In this document: piece by piece, positions 27,743 through 36,406 of the stretch | Numbering within the stretch: position 1 is the stretch's first letter | Layout of the letters: each line of letters begins with the position of its first letter | Assembly: GCF_009746625.1 (NCBI RefSeq) | Contig: NZ_VWXL01000052.1 | Coordinates: 1 to 64,000 of the forward strand | Length of the DNA stretch: 64,000 nucleotides | DNA from: Caproicibacter fermentans | Lineage (GTDB): Bacteria; Bacillota; Clostridia; Oscillospirales; Acutalibacteraceae | Reading direction: 5' to 3' | Notes under the pieces: model-generated | Seen by the model: only the letters and a program-made list of their open reading frames with translations | What the model was told of the DNA's origin: nothing | The model's database searches: none | Position numbers and translations under genes: made by a program

Positions 27743-28324
27743 ATGATATCGGTCATAATCGCCGCGATAGAGGATGACGATGATAAGGCTTTTATGCGCA
27801 ATCTGTATCAGGACTATTCCGCACTTGTACGCAGCACGGTTTATACAGTGATGCGCTGCGAAAACGATATCGACGATCTGGCGGAAGATGTCTTTGTCAA
27901 GCTGATTGAAAAAATTCCCTTGCTTCGTACCTTTGACTGTTGCAAAACCGCCGCCTATGTTGTCTATACAGCAAGGAGTGTGGCAATCAACTTCATCAAG
28001 CACCGGGATGTTCAGCAAAAGCACACGTTTTACGGCGAAAAAGCCGACGTATCGGATGAGCTGATGATTCCGGAAGGCACTTTGGAAGAAGTTTATTATC
28101 ATCGGGAAGAACTCGAAGCTTTGTCGGACGCGGTGTTGCGGCTGCCGGACCGGGAGAAAGACATTCTGTATTTTAAATACATACTGGAAAAGACCGATGC
28201 CGAGATTGCGGAAGACCTGTCGATCAGTCCGGGAAGTGTCCGTGAATATCTGACAAGGGCCAGAAGAGCTGCGAAAAAACTGATGGAACAGGGGGAAAAG
28301 CGTAATGACAGCCCGAAACTCTGA
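27743..28324 (+). CDS. ECF-like RNA polymerase sigma factor
   Basis: 193-residue sigma-70 family protein with only regions 2 and 4. Region 2 contains NDIDDLAEDVFVKLIEKIP and ending TARSVAINFIKHR; region 4 has LPDREKDILYFKYILEKTDA followed by EIAEDLSISPGSVREYLTRA, a helix-turn-helix. Start ATG follows GAGGAG by six bases. The 3' end overlaps the next gene by 20 bases, the usual coupling of a sigma factor with its anti-sigma factor. It probably controls the secreted proteins that follow. Confidence 0.88.
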   Translation: MISVIIAAIEDDDDKAFMRNLYQDYSALVRSTVYTVMRCENDIDDLAEDVFVKLIEKIPLLRTFDCCKTAAYVVYTARSVAINFIKHRDVQQKHTFYGEKADVSDELMIPEGTLEEVYYHREELEALSDAVLRLPDREKDILYFKYILEKTDAEIAEDLSISPGSVREYLTRARRAAKKLMEQGEKRNDSPKL

Positions 28325-29072
28325 CGTTAGACAAAAACTGTACGAAGAATATGAAGACAGCCTGTTCCGCTTGATTATGAACGATGCCGCTGAAAAAGAA
28401 GGAAAATTACTGATCGAGAAACAAGCCGCCTCGTCCGGCGGCGCGGCGAACAAGCCGTCCGAAGAGACGGTTAAAAAGTTTGAACAGAAGCTGGCAGCAT
28501 ACAGAAAGAAAAGCAGCGCGCCGAAAAGAAAACGGATTTTTCACAGCATCATCAATAAGGCGGCGATCTTCTTCCTCGTACTGATCCTCACATTTTCCAC
28601 GGCTATGGTAACCGCACAGGCATTTCGGGTCAAAGTGATGAATTTTCTAATTGATATCCAGTCGGAATATACTTCTTTCCAGATTAAAGACAACGCAGCC
28701 GGGTCAAACGGTGAAAAGCTGACGGTCAACTGGACGAACACTTATTTGCCGACATACATCCCGGTGGGATATGAAGTGGATAGTCTTACTTATACGGAGC
28801 CATTGAAAGAGATCACCTATCGGAATCAGAAAGACAAAAACATGTTGATCGATTTTTCGGAAAATGATTCTTCCAATAACGTAGAGATTGATACCGAAAA
28901 CGCATCCGTATTAAAGACGGTATTTGTGAATGGGCATAAAGGTACCCTTGTGGTGAAAGATTCACAAACAACAGTAACTTGGGAGATGGACCAACACATT
29001 TTCGTAGTCTGCACGGAAGAAAGTATCGAAGAGACGTTAAAAATAGCTCAAAACGTAAAATTTATAAAATAA
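28305..29072 (+). CDS. Membrane anti-sigma factor with DUF4367-like domain
   Basis: 255-residue protein: cytoplasmic N-terminal part (about 1-75) with MTARNSDVRQKLYEEYEDSL, a single membrane helix (about 84-105, AAIFFLVLILTFSTAMVTAQ), and an extracellular domain containing YIPVGYEVDSL through the C-terminal KIAQNVKFIK. That outer domain matches the DUF4367 family often fused to anti-sigma regions. By position it should hold the upstream sigma factor at the membrane until an outside signal releases it. It overlaps the sigma gene by 20 bases and has a GGGGGAA site. Confidence 0.8.
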   Translation: MTARNSDVRQKLYEEYEDSLFRLIMNDAAEKEGKLLIEKQAASSGGAANKPSEETVKKFEQKLAAYRKKSSAPKRKRIFHSIINKAAIFFLVLILTFSTAMVTAQAFRVKVMNFLIDIQSEYTSFQIKDNAAGSNGEKLTVNWTNTYLPTYIPVGYEVDSLTYTEPLKEITYRNQKDKNMLIDFSENDSSNNVEIDTENASVLKTVFVNGHKGTLVVKDSQTTVTWEMDQHIFVVCTEESIEETLKIAQNVKFIK

Positions 29073-29139
29073 TGTTGTTGCAAATTTTCTTCTTTGTTGT
29101 CTTAGTAATATGTGAAATAAAACAAAGGAGAGCATTGCC

Positions 29140-29574
29140 ATGAAAAAATTGATCAGCGCCATCATACTTGCCTTATTAGTCATTTCTCAGTCTCTTCCGG
29201 CTTTTGCTGCTGAAAAAACAGTCAGCAGGGATAGTACGGTTCCAATCCATGTGAATTTTGTAACCATTCGTCTTTTGCAGTCAGGATTAACCGTTGATTC
29301 ATCAGGTAAAGCAAGCTGTACCGGCAAAGCTACACTCTACAGCAGCTCGGACAGTGCCCAACTATCGGTTCAGCTTCAAAAATATTCGAATGGGAGCTGG
29401 TCGACCGTAAAAACGTGGTCAAAGGCGGTCCAAGGAAACACTCCGACTAACATTGTGAATTCGTATTATGTCGTTAATGGTACTTATCGGGTAAGCTGCA
29501 CCATAAAAGTTTATAATGCTTCTGGAGCTTTATTGGAAACTCAGACGGCGTATTCTTCCACAAAAACTTATTAG
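29140..29574 (+). CDS. Small secreted protein, DUF6147-like
   Basis: 144-residue exported protein. A clear signal peptide MKKLISAIILALLVISQSLP ends at AFA-A. The mature chain begins with EKTVSRDSTVPIHVNFVTIR and is beta-rich, Ser/Thr-rich, with two Cys that could form a disulfide. The mature part resembles the DUF6147 type as I recall it; no function is known. A strong GGAG site precedes ATG 29140. It follows the sigma/anti-sigma pair and may be a target of that sigma factor. Confidence 0.7.
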   Translation: MKKLISAIILALLVISQSLPAFAAEKTVSRDSTVPIHVNFVTIRLLQSGLTVDSSGKASCTGKATLYSSSDSAQLSVQLQKYSNGSWSTVKTWSKAVQGNTPTNIVNSYYVVNGTYRVSCTIKVYNASGALLETQTAYSSTKTY

Positions 29575-29624
29575 TTCCATGGCAAAATTCAAGTTAGCCG
29601 TAAACATTTTTAGGGGGTTTTTAT

Positions 29625-30431
29625 ATGCAGTCTCGTAAATTATTTTCTATCTGCTTGTCGATGCTATTAATTTTCACGTGGGGCTGCAATGCGGCAAATG
29701 GAGACGCGGTAAGCTCCGACACAGGTTCCTCGGAAAACCCGTCTTCGGAGTCCGTTTCCTCTTCCGACAGTCCGTCAGCTTCGTCCAATGCGTCAAAGAC
29801 ACCAGTTACAACGGATTCATCTTCTAGTTCCAATTCGCCAACTTCAGAAACAAAAAGTCTCATGTTTGCCGAAGATGATCAAACAAAGGCGATATTTCAT
29901 ATAGGAATGACACGGGAACAAGTGAAACAAGCTTTAACGGATAATGGGTTGAGGCTGGAGCCAAATGATTATGGAGCTTCAGATGAAGAAGTATTAAACA
30001 ATGATCTTGGATTTGGTATTATTGGCGGATTAAGCACAAGCTTTGACTCGAAAACCGACCTATTGAACCAGCTGATAATATGGTCGGCTTCCGATACAGA
30101 ATTGTCCAGTCCATATGAAACACAAAAGGGTTTAAAAATAGGCGATACAGTTGAAACGGCAATAAAACTGTATGGTGAACCTTTGGAAAAAAGCAAAGGC
30201 GGAGATGCTGTTAATGAGGATTTATCCATATCGTATTATTACGATTTACCGATTAATCTAGATAGTTATTATGAGCAATGTAAAAAAATAGCTGGCCCGG
30301 ATAACTCGAGTGGTTCTAAAAAGAGAGGTGCACATTTGAGAATTGATATTTCACAGATGAAAGGCGATAAATTTAACAGGGTTGATTGCATTGATTATTA
30401 TGCTGACCGCTATGGGGATTATTTACGATAA
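29625..30431 (+). CDS. Lipoprotein with BamE-like repeats (paralogue 1)
   Basis: 268-residue lipoprotein. Lipobox FTWGC puts the lipidated Cys near residue 21. A 60-residue Ser-rich tether follows, then FHIGMTREQVKQALTDNGLR and later GLKIGDTVETAIKLYGEP; these two short blocks resemble the G-M-T-x-x-Q-V / Y-G-x-P motifs of BamE/SmpA-like domains. The tail has RIDISQMKGDKFNRVDCIDY. Closely related to the next gene (same signal, tether and domains), so they are tandem paralogues. Unknown function; likely binds or senses something at the membrane surface. Confidence 0.75.
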   Translation: MQSRKLFSICLSMLLIFTWGCNAANGDAVSSDTGSSENPSSESVSSSDSPSASSNASKTPVTTDSSSSSNSPTSETKSLMFAEDDQTKAIFHIGMTREQVKQALTDNGLRLEPNDYGASDEEVLNNDLGFGIIGGLSTSFDSKTDLLNQLIIWSASDTELSSPYETQKGLKIGDTVETAIKLYGEPLEKSKGGDAVNEDLSISYYYDLPINLDSYYEQCKKIAGPDNSSGSKKRGAHLRIDISQMKGDKFNRVDCIDYYADRYGDYLR

Positions 30432-30449
30432 TGTTAAAGGGGCACATTT

Positions 30450-31205
30450 ATGAAATTTAGAAAATTATGTTTTATTAGTTTGTCGGCGCTATTAATTTTT
30501 ACGTGGGGCTGCAATGCAGCAAATGGAGCCCCAGTAAGCTCCGGGACCGGTTCGGCGGTGAAAAATTCGTCTTCCGATTCCGTTTCCTCCCTCGACAGTT
30601 CGTCAGTTTCGTCCAATGCGTCAAAGTCAGCGGTTACAGCGGATTCATCTTCAAATTCAACTACGGCTTCGTCAACTTCAGAAGAAAAAGGTCTGTTATT
30701 CGCCGAAGATGATCATACAAAGGCAATATTTCATATTGGTATGACATCAGAGCAGGTAAAAAAGGCTTTAGCTGAGAATCAAATGCAAACCGTGGAAAAT
30801 AGAGATCCTAGTCCGAATAGAATTTCCACTGATCATGGAATCGACCTACTTTTTACACTGGGAACTGATTTATTCGATAAGATATCAATCGAGTCTGATT
30901 CAGATACACAACTGCACAGTTCCTATAAAACACAAAAAGGGCTAAAAATAGGAGATGCAGTTGAAACGGTTAGAAAATTATACGGTGAACCCGTAGAACA
31001 AGCAAAATACGGGGATAATCTTAACGGCCAGGGCGTGGCCTATTATTACGATATTCCAATCAACTTGGACAATTATTATAAAGTACAGACTGTCAAGAAT
31101 AAAAGCGACAGAGGAGTTTATTTGCGTATTAACATATCGCAGTCAAAAGGAAATAATTATAATAAGGTCGTTACGATTATTTATGCCGAGAAAGCGAATA
31201 ATTAA
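30450..31205 (+). CDS. Lipoprotein with BamE-like repeats (paralogue 2)
   Basis: 251-residue lipoprotein similar along its length to the gene before it. Lipobox FTWGC, then a Ser-rich tether. The core has FHIGMTSEQVKKALAENQMQ and GLKIGDAVETVRKLYGEPVE, and the C-terminal LRINISQSKGNNYNKVVTII. Only 18 bases separate it from paralogue 1, so they are co-transcribed. The region between the two motifs is the most divergent. Function unknown. Confidence 0.75.
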   Translation: MKFRKLCFISLSALLIFTWGCNAANGAPVSSGTGSAVKNSSSDSVSSLDSSSVSSNASKSAVTADSSSNSTTASSTSEEKGLLFAEDDHTKAIFHIGMTSEQVKKALAENQMQTVENRDPSPNRISTDHGIDLLFTLGTDLFDKISIESDSDTQLHSSYKTQKGLKIGDAVETVRKLYGEPVEQAKYGDNLNGQGVAYYYDIPINLDNYYKVQTVKNKSDRGVYLRINISQSKGNNYNKVVTIIYAEKANN

Positions 31206-31316
31206 ATAACATTTATGCTTTCATGGAAATCGGTTCGGATAGGTGGTGTGGGGGTGTCATTAACCCAAATTTTTGATGCGCCAAACTAACTTTAGAATAT
31301 TGCCTACTTTAACGAT

Positions 31317-31351
31317 ACAGGAAGCCTGAGCATACCGCTCAGGCTTCCTGT
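31317..31351. terminator. Bidirectional terminator hairpin
   Basis: Perfect 15-bp stem ACAGGAAGCCTGAGC (31317-31331) with its complement (31337-31351), loop ATACC. It lies between convergent genes (lipoprotein paralogue 2 and the cysteine peptidase) and should stop transcription from both sides, though the U tracts are poor. Confidence 0.7.
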
Positions 31352-31359
31352 TGAATGGT

Positions 31360-32049
31360 TTAAACAACTTTGCAAACGAAAACCGCTGAACTTCTGTTGT
31401 TGATGTAAATGCCTGTGGAACCGGCGCTTACTCCAGTAAAGGCGAAGTAGTAATTGCTCCCGGACTGGCTCGCAAGGCTGATGGAAACAATGCCGCCGGT
31501 GCCTGCAACGACTTTGGGATATTGCGAGCAGGTGATTCGCGCAATGTATCTGTTTCCACGCTGAATGGTGACCGTTGAGGTCGTGTCACAAGTAAAAGAA
31601 TCATCACCCCCAGAAGTAGTATGGGTCCAATAAGCCATATCGGATGACTTATATTGCTTGTTTGCTGCCTCAACTGTTGTAATTCTATAATTTCCTGGGT
31701 CTAAAACAGTTGAAGGACTCGTGGCTAAAACTGCATGACCATAACTCCGATAAAAAACAATGGGCCATGCAGCATAATTGGGTTTGGTGGTTGTGCGGGT
31801 AAACTTAAAAGTTGTGTCCCTGTACGTGATTGTAGCCGCCCAACTAAATTTTCCGTTTTTATCTGTACATTTTGAGATTACAGATTTAATAACGGCCAAT
31901 TTACCGGTATCATCGCTAATCGAAAGTTTTTTGCAAATTATCATTGCCGCACAACAAACGATGCAGCCCGATTCTCCCACGGTTGACCCTTTAAACGGAA
32001 GATCATTCCACCTTGAATTTGTTTGATTGATATAACAACTGTCTGCCAT
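31360..32049 (-). CDS. C39-like cysteine peptidase domain protein
   Basis: 229-residue protein. The first half fits a papain-like C39 peptidase: STVGESGCIVCCAAMII (candidate Cys29), YGHAVLATS (His105) and LDPGNYRI (Asp117). The second half (about 150-229) is a beta-rich domain, VTIQRGNRYIARITCSQYPK through AVFVCKVV. Start ATG 32049 has GGAGG eight bases upstream; the longer frame from 32106 lacks a site. No signal peptide is visible, which is unusual for a protein of this type; it may be released by a toxin-like route or stay inside. It is convergent with the lipoprotein genes. Function is inferred from motif order only. Confidence 0.6.
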   Translation of the reverse strand: MADSCYINQTNSRWNDLPFKGSTVGESGCIVCCAAMIICKKLSISDDTGKLAVIKSVISKCTDKNGKFSWAATITYRDTTFKFTRTTTKPNYAAWPIVFYRSYGHAVLATSPSTVLDPGNYRITTVEAANKQYKSSDMAYWTHTTSGGDDSFTCDTTSTVTIQRGNRYIARITCSQYPKVVAGTGGIVSISLASQSGSNYYFAFTGVSAGSTGIYINNRSSAVFVCKVV

Positions 32050-32269
32050 TTTAAAGACCTCCATTTTAATCGTTACAGCAACTTTATAAACTATTTGTTT
32101 GGACATAACGACATTTATAACGTGTCCAATTTATAAACGCCGAAATAACTCATTCATTGCCGTACATAAAATAAAGAGAGATTAAATTTGATTTTGTAAA
32201 CTTAGCGAAACCCTGAGTAAAAAGAAAGCGGGCTACCCGTCTAAATATCTTTCTGTTGGAGGCATCACA

Positions 32270-32434
32270 TTGAATCAATGGAAACTCGGGCTGTTTATTG
32301 TTGCCATCGTATTTTTTTCGTTTGCAGGTGCTTTTTTTATTCATTCAAATTGGAAACTATCTTTGACATTCTTTTCTTGCGCGGTAGGATGGGGATTGAT
32401 TACCGTAAGAACCTACAGGCAAACAGGAAAGTAA
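32270..32434 (+). CDS. 54-residue membrane protein, intact copy
   Basis: Short gene: TTG start at 32270 with GGAGG seven bases before it, and 54 residues beginning MNQWKLGLFIVAIVFFSFAG and ending RTYRQTGK. Two hydrophobic segments, about 7-24 and 31-47, give a helical hairpin with a basic C-terminus. A second copy at 35212-35375, with its start region and ribosome site, is nearly identical but broken by one missing base. Its size resembles small holin-like, regulatory or toxin peptides, but I do not recognise the family. Confidence 0.7.
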   Translation: MNQWKLGLFIVAIVFFSFAGAFFIHSNWKLSLTFFSCAVGWGLITVRTYRQTGK

Positions 32435-32598
32435 AATCTTGTCCTGGATTCCGGAATTTCATAGTTAAGAGATTGTTCCTCTGAGGCTTCCCTGATTTTT
32501 CAGAGACAAAGAAAACCCTTACCGGGTCTTCTGCCTGAAAATCCCGATGGGGAAAATTGAGAGCGGAGGGATCATTATATTTAGAAGGAGAACGTGTC

Positions 32599-34887
32599 AT
32601 GATACATTTTTCAAAACGACTGCTCACGACTGTACTTGCGGCAGAAACCGCGGCCTTTCTATTTTCCGCCTGCACCGTCTCGGCTCCCCCGGCAAAGAAC
32701 GCGGAAAGCCAGACGGCAATTTCTTCCGCGCCGGCAAGGGAACACAGAAAGCCCGTTTCAAACGCTGAGTTCGACATCGACGGTTCCATTCTCGTTTCGT
32801 ACAAGGGTTCCGGCGGCACCGTGACCATACCTGACGGGATAACTGAAATAGACTCAAAAGCATTTGAAGATTCCTCAATATCGGATGTTATAATTCCTGA
32901 GAGCGTTACAAAGATAGATAACGAGGCGTTCAGCGGCTGCACCGCTTTAACCAAAATAACCATACCGGAAAGCGTTACTCAAATAGATGTAGGCGCCTTT
33001 GAAGAATGTCCGGTCCTGCAACGTGTTTCCCTGCCGGACGGCATTGAAAAAATCAGCGGCTATGCTTTCGAAGGCTGCAAAAAGTTAACCGATATCAACA
33101 TACCTGAAAGCGTAACCGAAATAGACGAGGATGCCTTTTTAGACTGTGAAAACCTTGCGAACCTCACAATACCAAAGGGAGTAAAGGAAATCGGCACCGG
33201 CGCCGTTGACGGGACCGCGTGGCTCAAAAACACCAAGGGCGATTTTGCCACCCTAAACGGGATGCTCGTAAGGTACAAAGGCCACATACACAACGTGACA
33301 ATACCAAGCGGCATAACAAAAATATGCAACGGTGCTTTTTATCAGGACGACACCCTTCTTGGCGTAAAAATTCCCGAGGGCGTCACGTCCATAGGCGACG
33401 ACGCGTTCGCCGGATGCCTGCAGCTTGACAGCGTCACGCTGCCTAAGAGTCTTACTTCCATCGGAAGCGGCGCGTTTTCAGATTGCTTCATTTCCGATAT
33501 AAAAATCCCGGAGAATGTTTCTGATATAGGCGGCGGTGCTTTTGACGGCACTATGTGGCTCAGAAACAACAAGGACGATTTCGTAACCGTGAACGGGATG
33601 CTTTTAAAATACAAAGGCAGTAAAAAAGATATAGCCGTTCCCAAAAGCGTGACTTCAATATGCGGCGGGGCGTTCAGCGGGAACACCGGCCTTGCAAGCG
33701 TGTCTTTACCCGACGGCATTACAAAGATAGGCAACCGCGCTTTTGCGGACTGTGAAAAACTGAAAAGCATCAATATCCCCGGCAGCGTAACCGCCATCGG
33801 CGAAGCGGCTTTTTCAGGCTGCAATCTCATCCACAGCATGAGTATACCGCAAAGTGTTACTCAAATAGGCGAAAAAGCATTCGCGGACTGCACCGCTTTG
33901 TCATCGATAGATTTACCGGTCAAATTATCAAAAATAGAAGACGGTACTTTCGACTACTGTGAGAACCTAACGGATATCAATATCCCCAAAAGCGTCAAAA
34001 GTATTGGCGGAAGCGCCTTTTACGGCTGTGGGCTTGAGAGCATAGACATTCCCGACGGAGTTACGGAAATAGGAGATTACGGCGCTTTTTCTTCATGCGC
34101 AAAACTTAAATCCGTACGGCTGCCCGACAGTGTAGTAAAATTAGGACGTTATCCTTTCATCGGATGCAGCAGCCTTGAAGCGATAAACGTAAGCACTGGA
34201 AATCAACAGTATTGCAGCGACGGCGGCGTTTTATATACTAAAGACAAATCGCGGCTTCTTTGCTGCCCCGGAGGCAGGGAAGGGACGTTTACGGTACCCG
34301 GCGTCGTAACCGAAATCGGCAGTGGCGCGTTTCACGGCTGCGATAAGCTGACTGCCGTGAAGCTGTGCGGCGGCATCAATATTATTGGCGACCGCGCATT
34401 CTTCTTCTGCAAAAAGCTTACCGGCATCGCGATCCCTGAAAGTGTCGCCGTTATAGGATACGACGTGTTTTCCCACTGCTCCGATATGCGATCAGTCACT
34501 GTCGGCAGCGGCAGCAGCGTATATGCCAGTGAAGACGGTGTGCTTTACTCAAAGGATAAAAGTACGCTTCTTCTATTCCCATGCGGCAAAGGCGGGACTT
34601 TTACCGTCCCCTCAACCGTTATCAAAATCGGTACCGATGCATTTGACAGCTGCGAAAAGCTCACCGACGTAATAATATCCGAGGGCGTTACCGAAATAGA
34701 CAACAGCGCATTTTCAGACTGTACCCTGCTTAAAAGCATTTCTATTCCCAAAAGCGTTACAAAAATAGCAGGGACCGCCATTTGGCCAAGTGATTCCGGC
34801 GTAGAGCTTACCATAAAGGGCATCACCGGTTCCGAGGCTGAAAAATACGCGAATAACAGCGGCATTAAATTTAAAAAGCTCGGTTAA
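32599..34887 (+). CDS. BspA-like leucine-rich-repeat lipoprotein
   Basis: 762-residue surface protein. The signal ends in LFSAC, a lipobox, so it should be membrane-anchored. The mature part is almost entirely LRR_5 (BspA-type) repeats of about 23 residues, for example ITEIDSKAFEDSSISDVIIP and VTKIDNEAFSGCTALTKITI, with two pairs of longer breaks (FATLNGMLVRYKG, VLYTKDKSRLLCCPGG). Such proteins bind host or other bacterial surfaces and polysaccharides. I start it at ATG 32599 behind AAGGAG; an upstream frame start at 32557 lacks one. It lies between the two copies of the small membrane protein. Confidence 0.88.
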   Translation: MIHFSKRLLTTVLAAETAAFLFSACTVSAPPAKNAESQTAISSAPAREHRKPVSNAEFDIDGSILVSYKGSGGTVTIPDGITEIDSKAFEDSSISDVIIPESVTKIDNEAFSGCTALTKITIPESVTQIDVGAFEECPVLQRVSLPDGIEKISGYAFEGCKKLTDINIPESVTEIDEDAFLDCENLANLTIPKGVKEIGTGAVDGTAWLKNTKGDFATLNGMLVRYKGHIHNVTIPSGITKICNGAFYQDDTLLGVKIPEGVTSIGDDAFAGCLQLDSVTLPKSLTSIGSGAFSDCFISDIKIPENVSDIGGGAFDGTMWLRNNKDDFVTVNGMLLKYKGSKKDIAVPKSVTSICGGAFSGNTGLASVSLPDGITKIGNRAFADCEKLKSINIPGSVTAIGEAAFSGCNLIHSMSIPQSVTQIGEKAFADCTALSSIDLPVKLSKIEDGTFDYCENLTDINIPKSVKSIGGSAFYGCGLESIDIPDGVTEIGDYGAFSSCAKLKSVRLPDSVVKLGRYPFIGCSSLEAINVSTGNQQYCSDGGVLYTKDKSRLLCCPGGREGTFTVPGVVTEIGSGAFHGCDKLTAVKLCGGINIIGDRAFFFCKKLTGIAIPESVAVIGYDVFSHCSDMRSVTVGSGSSVYASEDGVLYSKDKSTLLLFPCGKGGTFTVPSTVIKIGTDAFDSCEKLTDVIISEGVTEIDNSAFSDCTLLKSISIPKSVTKIAGTAIWPSDSGVELTIKGITGSEAEKYANNSGIKFKKLG

Positions 34888-34948
34888 ATTGAAAGAAAAT
34901 ATTCAATAGTCACCGATTCTTAGTCAATTTTTGAAGGAAATAAAGTCT

Positions 34949-35215
34949 ATGAAAGCAACGAAGTTTTCAGCATTTTGTTTATCCGTCTTTATTTTAACCA
35001 TGGCGGGCTGTGGCACCCTCAACGGGGGAAACGCGGTAAGCTCCGGGACCGGTTCCGCAGCAGAAAACTTGTCTTCCGAGTCTCCGTCGTCGGGTTCTTC
35101 GGAAACATCCTCTGCGCAAAGCACCGTTTCCCAGTCGCTTTCCGGCAAATCGGTCAGCTCAAAAGAGGATCTTTCGGAAAAGACGTCGTGCTTTCTGTTG
35201 GGGGCATCACATTGA
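34949..35215 (+). CDS. Truncated lipoprotein (third member of the family)
   Basis: 88-residue product: signal peptide with lipobox TMAGC, then GTLNGGNAVSSGTGSAAENL and a Ser-rich tether like the lipoproteins at 29625 and 30450, but the BamE-like domain is absent. The frame runs straight into the start region of the second small membrane protein copy, with a four-base overlap. It may be a deletion product where the lipoprotein's tether was joined to that gene, or a deliberate surface peptide. GAAGGA precedes ATG 34949; TTG 34931 is an alternative start. Confidence 0.6.
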   Translation: MKATKFSAFCLSVFILTMAGCGTLNGGNAVSSGTGSAAENLSSESPSSGSSETSSAQSTVSQSLSGKSVSSKEDLSEKTSCFLLGASH

Positions 35216-35375
35216 ATAAGTGGAAACTCGGGCTGTTTATTGTTGCAATAGCATTTTTTTGTTTGCAGGTGCTTTTTTTATTCATTCAAATTGGAAACTA
35301 TCTTTAACATTCTTTTCTTGCGCGGTAGGATGGGGATTGATTACCATAAGAACCTACAGGCAAACAGGAAAGTAA
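35212..35375 (+). pseudogene. 54-residue membrane protein, frameshifted copy
   Basis: Compared with 32270-32434 it has a single C deleted after the run of seven T residues (near 35256-35260), so the frame ends after 31 residues (stop 35305-35307). If the base is restored the protein runs in full to 35375 with only a few substitutions. The 5' flanking GGGGGCATCAC site is shared. A homopolymer-adjacent deletion is consistent with phase variation by slippage, or with simple decay. Confidence 0.85.
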
Positions 35376-35401
35376 ATTTTCTTTACATTTCAACAATAAA
35401 C

Positions 35402-35439
35402 AATGGATCTCTGCAATATATTTTTTGCAGAGATCCATT
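35402..35439. terminator. Terminator hairpin after the small membrane protein copy
   Basis: AATGGATCTCTGCA pairs perfectly with TGCAGAGATCCATT over a ten-base AT-rich loop. No long U run follows on either strand, so it may terminate only weakly. Confidence 0.6.
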
Positions 35440-35613
35440 AAATCGTGCCTATTTTACAGGTGACAGTAAAAAAACTCCAAATTTGTTAAACCGGGTTCAC
35501 CGGAACTTTCAGCTTTGTCCAGTGCGCGTAAAGCTTGCCATCCACGATTGCGTTTGAGTATTCAATATGTATTTTTCTCTTGAATCGTGGGAAGGAATGC
35601 GCCGCGCAGGGTT

Positions 35614-36060
35614 TTATTCCACGGTCACACGGAATCGGCATTCCTGCGCGCCGGAGAGGACCGTGTGCATCAGCTCCACCCGGATTTTCTTTTCCGGCAG
35701 CAGTGTGTTGAGCACATAAAGAATGCTCTGCCGGGAGCACTCGCAGTGTACCGGCGCGGATGCGAGACCCGCTTCCACCGCCGGGCAGAGGCAGCGCGGA
35801 TAGCCGATCTCGTAGACACGGCCGCGCTCGACGATGTGCGCGAAGAAGAACTCCGACCGCCCGTATTTTTCGTACTGCAAATCAAGATCGCCGCCGCACT
35901 CGTTAAACTGCCGCTGCTGTTCATTTAAAACATAGTTCTGAACACAGCTTACCGCACAGGGGCGGTACAGCTTCTCTTGTTCGCTCTGCGGCAGCTTTTC
36001 GATGCCGCATTCCAGCGTCTTAAAAAACGTCTGGTTAAAGCGCTCCCATTCATTTGCCAT
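35614..36060 (-). CDS. Cysteine-rich V4R-like / DUF6144-like protein
   Basis: 148-residue soluble protein. Cysteines cluster as CAVSCVQNYVL and, at the end, YPRCLCPAVEAG then VHCECSRQSILYVL, with hydrophobic strands between. The pattern (C-x-C, later C-x-C-S, then a V-E-L-x-x-x-x-L-x-G-A-x-x-C-x-F-x-V tail) recalls 4-vinyl-reductase (V4R) small-molecule-binding domains, where the Cys may hold zinc. I do not know a function. It stands downstream of a remnant region and upstream of none in the same direction. Confidence 0.55.
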   Translation of the reverse strand: MANEWERFNQTFFKTLECGIEKLPQSEQEKLYRPCAVSCVQNYVLNEQQRQFNECGGDLDLQYEKYGRSEFFFAHIVERGRVYEIGYPRCLCPAVEAGLASAPVHCECSRQSILYVLNTLLPEKKIRVELMHTVLSGAQECRFRVTVE

Positions 36061-36110
36061 ATCAAAGCGTACCTTTCTTTCTGCTTTATTTTCCGCCGCC
36101 GGCGCAAAAA

Positions 36111-36305
36111 ATTCATTTCGGACAATATTTCGTTGGCGACGTAATTTCCGTTATAAAAAGCGCGCAGTTTGTCCAGGCGACGGGCGCGTTTTGAGCCTGC
36201 CTTTTTGGCGGCAACCTGCAGGTCCTTGTACTGGAAGATAGCGCAGCTGATATGCTCCCGCTCCAGATTTTCCGGGGTCAGTAGAATGTAATTCCGTAGG
36301 AACCT
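36111..36305 (-). pseudogene. N-terminal remnant of an acetyltransferase-like protein
   Basis: One minus-strand frame gives NYILLTPENLEREHISCAIF followed by QYKDLQVAAKKA, the opening of a small acetyltransferase family in which ENLE-x-EH-x-CCAI is conserved. It then falls into basic, non-family sequence and overlaps the cysteine-rich gene upstream end. The rest of the gene is missing. Tentative. Confidence 0.35.
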
Positions 36306-36406
36306 CCTTGCCGGAATAAAAATACGGAAACAACGCGGCGCGCACACCTGCGGCCCCGATATCAAAGTTTCTCTCCCCGTGTTTTCAATACAGTAATGCC
36401 CGGGGC

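Noticed and set aside
27206-28453. 415-codon minus-strand frame
   Set aside because: It is the antisense of the sigma factor gene joined to low-complexity intergenic sequence; the plus-strand sigma motifs are unmistakable.
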